A program made the translations under genes and the position numbers. From Streptomyces sp. WMMC500 (GTDB lineage Bacteria > Actinomycetota > Actinomycetes > Streptomycetales > Streptomycetaceae): a stretch of DNA of 64,000 bases. Positions within the stretch are counted from its first letter, which is position 1. The number at the start of each line of letters is the position of its first letter. Below, piece after piece: positions 61,757 through 64,000 of the stretch. A model generated the notes under the pieces. It was not told the origin of the DNA. It did no database searches and saw only the letters and a program-made list of their open reading frames with translations. The stretch covers positions 1,984,001 through 2,048,000 of the forward strand of contig NZ_CP114905.1 in assembly GCF_027497195.1 (NCBI RefSeq), given 5' to 3'.

Positions 61757-62412
61757 CGGGCCGCCGCCTCGTGGCCGGGCCGTGCGGCGAGGATGCGGCT
61801 GCGCAGCGCCTCCTCCTTCGCCACGATCCCGTCGACCGCCCCCGCGACCTCCCGCGCGCGGCGCCGCGGTACGACGACGACGCCGTCGGCGTCACCGACG
61901 AGCACGTCGCCCGCCGCCACCACCACGCCGCCGACCGCCACCGGGGCGCCGACCGTGCCCGGCCCCTCCTTGAAGGGACCCGCGGGGGTGACGGCCCGCG
62001 CGTAGACCGTCAGCCCCATGTCGGACAGCGCCTGGACGTCGCGCACCGCGCCGTCGACCACCGCGCCGGCGAGCCCGGCGTTGACCATGATCTCGCCGAT
62101 GAGGTCGCCGATCAGCGCGCGGGTCGTGTCCCCGTGCCCGTTGACGACCAGGACGTCGCCCGGCCGGGCCTCGTCGAGCGCCCGGTGGACCGCGAGGTTG
62201 TCGCCCGACCGCACGTCGACGGTGAGCGCGTTGCCCAGCAGCGCGGCCCGCTCGGTGACGAGCCGGATGCCGCCGTCCACGACGGTCATCCGCTCCAGCG
62301 CGTCGCCGACGTTGGCGGCTGGCACCTCCCCCAGCCGGCGGGTCTCCCCCGCCGCCACGCGGTCCCAGCCCGGAGTGACGAACACGCTGTCCGCCGCCGC
62401 GGCAATGAACAC
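61753..62412 (-). CDS. RraA-family protein / hydroxy-oxo-acid aldolase
   Basis: This 219-residue protein has the RraA/HMG-CHA aldolase signature: NVGDALERMTVVDGGIR, GDLIGEIMVNAGLAGAVVDGAVRDVQAL (G-x20-R-D type metal site) and VYARAVTPAG...VGAPVAVGGVVVAAGDVLVGDADGVVVVP. Members cleave 4-hydroxy-2-oxo acids to pyruvate or are inhibitors of RNase E. With the aminotransferase, an amino/oxo-acid catabolic pair is likely. GTG 62412 follows GGAGACC. Confidence 0.87.
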   Translation of the reverse strand: MFIAAAADSVFVTPGWDRVAAGETRRLGEVPAANVGDALERMTVVDGGIRLVTERAALLGNALTVDVRSGDNLAVHRALDEARPGDVLVVNGHGDTTRALIGDLIGEIMVNAGLAGAVVDGAVRDVQALSDMGLTVYARAVTPAGPFKEGPGTVGAPVAVGGVVVAAGDVLVGDADGVVVVPRRRAREVAGAVDGIVAKEEALRSRILAARPGHEAAAR

Positions 62413-62430
62413 GATGGTCTCCGTTCTTAA

Positions 62431-62443
62431 ATGAGGCACTCAT
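62431..62443. promoter_or_regulatory. Palindrome upstream of the RraA-like gene
   Basis: ATGAGGCACTCAT has perfect 5-bp arms around a 3-base centre and lies about 20 bases before the RraA-like start, in an AT-rich promoter stretch. It could be a GntR-type or other dimeric operator. Confidence 0.4.
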
Positions 62444-62558
62444 ATCAGATAAGAGGACCATAGCCGCTCGGCCGGCCGGCGACAACGGGCGGTCGGGCCG
62501 GACGTACGGCACAGGGCGGCAGCCGGCGCACCGCCGGCTGCCGCCCTCGACCCGGCCC

Positions 62559-64000
62559 CTACGACCGGCGGCGCAGTACCGCCCGCGCCGGGAGGGTGAC
62601 CGCGAGCAGCGCCAGGCCGCCCGCGCCGGCCACGAAGGACCCGTACACGAGCGGCGGCACGTAGGGCGCCGTGCCGGTCAGGCCGCTCATCATCGGGAAC
62701 AGCGTGGCGGCGGCGATCGCCGAGCCGACGACCACGCCCACCGCCGAGACCAGCGCGCCCTCCCAGCGGAGCATCGCCAGCACCTGGCGCCGGGTGGAGC
62801 CGACGAGGCGCAGCGTGCCCAGCTCACGGCGGCGGTCGAGGACCGTCATCACCAGCGTGTTGACGGCGGCGACGGCGGCGAAGCCGCCGAGAACCGCGGC
62901 CATGGTCTTGTTGGACCAGGAGCCCAGCTTCGCGTCGAGGCTCTTCTCGGCGGCGTAGCCCGCCGCGTCGGTGACCTCGCCCAGCTCGCCGAGCGCCCGC
63001 GCGTCCCCGCCCCGGACCAGCAGCGTCGTGTCGAAGCCCGAGGTGACGTGCCCGTCCAGGGCCGCCCGGTCCATCGTCACGGTGCCGAGGCCCAGGCCGC
63101 GGCCGTAGACCGAGACGACCTCCGGGTCGGCCTTCGTGCCGTCCGGCAGGTAGAGCGGCAGCCGCTCGCCGACGGAGACGCCCGCCGAGGACGCCAGGGT
63201 CCTGTCGATGGCGATCCGGTCCTTGCCGAGCCGGTCCAGGCTGCCTTCGCGTACGTCCAGGTCCTGCACCTTCGCCAGCTTCTCGGCGGAGGTGACCCCC
63301 TGGGTGGCCGCACCCAGCAGCGACTTGAACTCGCCGGAGCCGACCGGCACCAGCACCCGGGTGTTGAGCACCCCGACCGCCGTGTCCACGCCCGGTGCGC
63401 GGGCGGCGTCGGCCGCCGCGTCCGCCGGCAGCCCCGCCGGGTCCGTCACCACGTGGTCCGCGGTGACGCCCGCGCGCAGTTGCTCGTCGGCGGCGTGGTT
63501 CTCGCTCGTGTTCATGAAGACGAGCGTCGAGGCGAAGGCCATCGCGAGCGCGATCGGGGTGATGGCGGACGCGAGCCGGCGGGCGTGGGTACGGGAGTTG
63601 GCGGCGGCCAGGTGCGCGGACGCACCAGCGGCCCGCAGCGGCAGGCCGAAGAGGCGTGCGCACAGCCGCGCCAGCAGCGGGCCGAGCAGCCCGACGGCGA
63701 GCATGAAGCTCATCACGACGCCGAGGGAGGCGCCGGCCGCGTCGTCGCCGGAGGAGTTGGCCGCGACGCCCGTGAGCATCGCGCCGCCGGCGAGGGCGAC
63801 GACGCCGAGTGCGGTACGGACCACGCCCGGCCGCGTCCGTTCCATCGACGCCTCGGTGAGCGCCTGGCCCGGCTTCATCTTCGCCGGCCGCCGCCCCGCC
63901 GCCCAGCCGGCGCCGAGCGCGGTGAGCAGCCCGGCCCCGACCGCGGCGAGCAGCGGCAGCCCCGAGACGTGCAGGTCGACCGCCTCCGGGACCGCGCCGC
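62559..64000 (-). CDS. FtsX-domain ABC transporter permease, 5' end beyond window
   Basis: The frame is open through the right edge; an in-frame ATG at 63878 is internal, since the residues before it (GLPLLAAVGAGLLTALGAGWAAGRRPA) continue the usual membrane segment and RRPA-x-MKPGQALTEA linker of FtsX/MacB-like permeases. The visible 480 residues hold membrane segments near residues 15-70, an extracellular domain and a C-terminal FtsX domain (VLGGFAAVAAVNTLVMTVLDRRRELGTLRLVGSTRRQVLAMLRWEG). The ATPase partner is outside the window. Transport or lipoprotein-release role. Confidence 0.88.
   Translation of the reverse strand, partial: GAVPEAVDLHVSGLPLLAAVGAGLLTALGAGWAAGRRPAKMKPGQALTEASMERTRPGVVRTALGVVALAGGAMLTGVAANSSGDDAAGASLGVVMSFMLAVGLLGPLLARLCARLFGLPLRAAGASAHLAAANSRTHARRLASAITPIALAMAFASTLVFMNTSENHAADEQLRAGVTADHVVTDPAGLPADAAADAARAPGVDTAVGVLNTRVLVPVGSGEFKSLLGAATQGVTSAEKLAKVQDLDVREGSLDRLGKDRIAIDRTLASSAGVSVGERLPLYLPDGTKADPEVVSVYGRGLGLGTVTMDRAALDGHVTSGFDTTLLVRGGDARALGELGEVTDAAGYAAEKSLDAKLGSWSNKTMAAVLGGFAAVAAVNTLVMTVLDRRRELGTLRLVGSTRRQVLAMLRWEGALVSAVGVVVGSAIAAATLFPMMSGLTGTAPYVPPLVYGSFVAGAGGLALLAVTLPARAVLRRRS

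Overview
The window comes from a high-GC actinobacterium, almost certainly Streptomyces or a close relative. Codon third positions are GC-saturated. It holds a WhiB-family protein, two AfsR/SARP-type NB-ARC/TPR regulators, a LAL-type LuxR regulator, SpoIIE-type phosphatases, and a ten-gene gas vesicle cluster in the order gvpO-A-F-G-Y-Z-J-L-S-K known from Streptomyces. No rRNA, tRNA, CRISPR array or intact mobile element was seen; one decayed IS5-type transposase lies at 4.3-4.9 kb.

Layout. 0-19.4 kb: partial hypothetical gene, WhiB protein, cupin, LAL regulator, transposase remnant, two alpha/beta hydrolases, a secreted DUF4394 protein, two very large SARP/NB-ARC/TPR regulators around a PAS-GAF-SpoIIE-HATPase protein and a secreted M23 peptidase, then a VOC protein and a third hydrolase. 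19.4-37.4 kb: an apparent zinc-starvation island (below). 37.4-41.7 kb: FAD oxidoreductase divergent from a MocR regulator, a secreted ThuA-like protein, a small orphan. 41.8-47.1 kb: gas vesicle operon, followed by hemerythrin, a LigD-type phosphoesterase and a PP2C phosphatase. 50-52.4 kb: a MerR/BldC-like gene with a long structured leader, a frameshifted small gene, a DUF899 protein. 52.5-64 kb: a monooxygenase/MFS pair, an operon of hydrolase, DUF3500, gamma-glutamyltransferase and DUF1275 genes with a nearby TetR gene and a candidate operator, an aminotransferase/RraA pair, and an FtsX-type permease running off the right edge.

Most interesting region: 19.4-37.4 kb. Six 15-bp sites (five good, one weak) resembling the actinobacterial Zur box (TGAAAATGATTTTCA type) sit next to plausible -10 elements. 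Their apparent targets are an MFS exporter divergent from a FecBCD-type ABC importer; a leaderless SAM methyltransferase; a small protein that is about 27% histidine; a second methyltransferase; a three-gene PLP-enzyme operon (Y4yA/SbnH-like decarboxylase, SbnA-like beta-replacement enzyme fused to a rhodanese domain, SufS-like cysteine desulfurase); and aztA facing aztB-aztD-aztC-aztD, a zinc ABC transporter with two AztD-type chaperones. My reading is a zinc-scavenging island that may make, export and re-import a small, possibly sulfur-containing zincophore without NRPS or NIS synthetases. The transport and regulation parts are well supported by sequence; the metabolite is inference.

Two places (25.7 kb and 51.2 kb), and possibly a third near 25.96 kb, look like single-base frameshifts in otherwise coding sequence. 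These are either real lesions or assembly errors.
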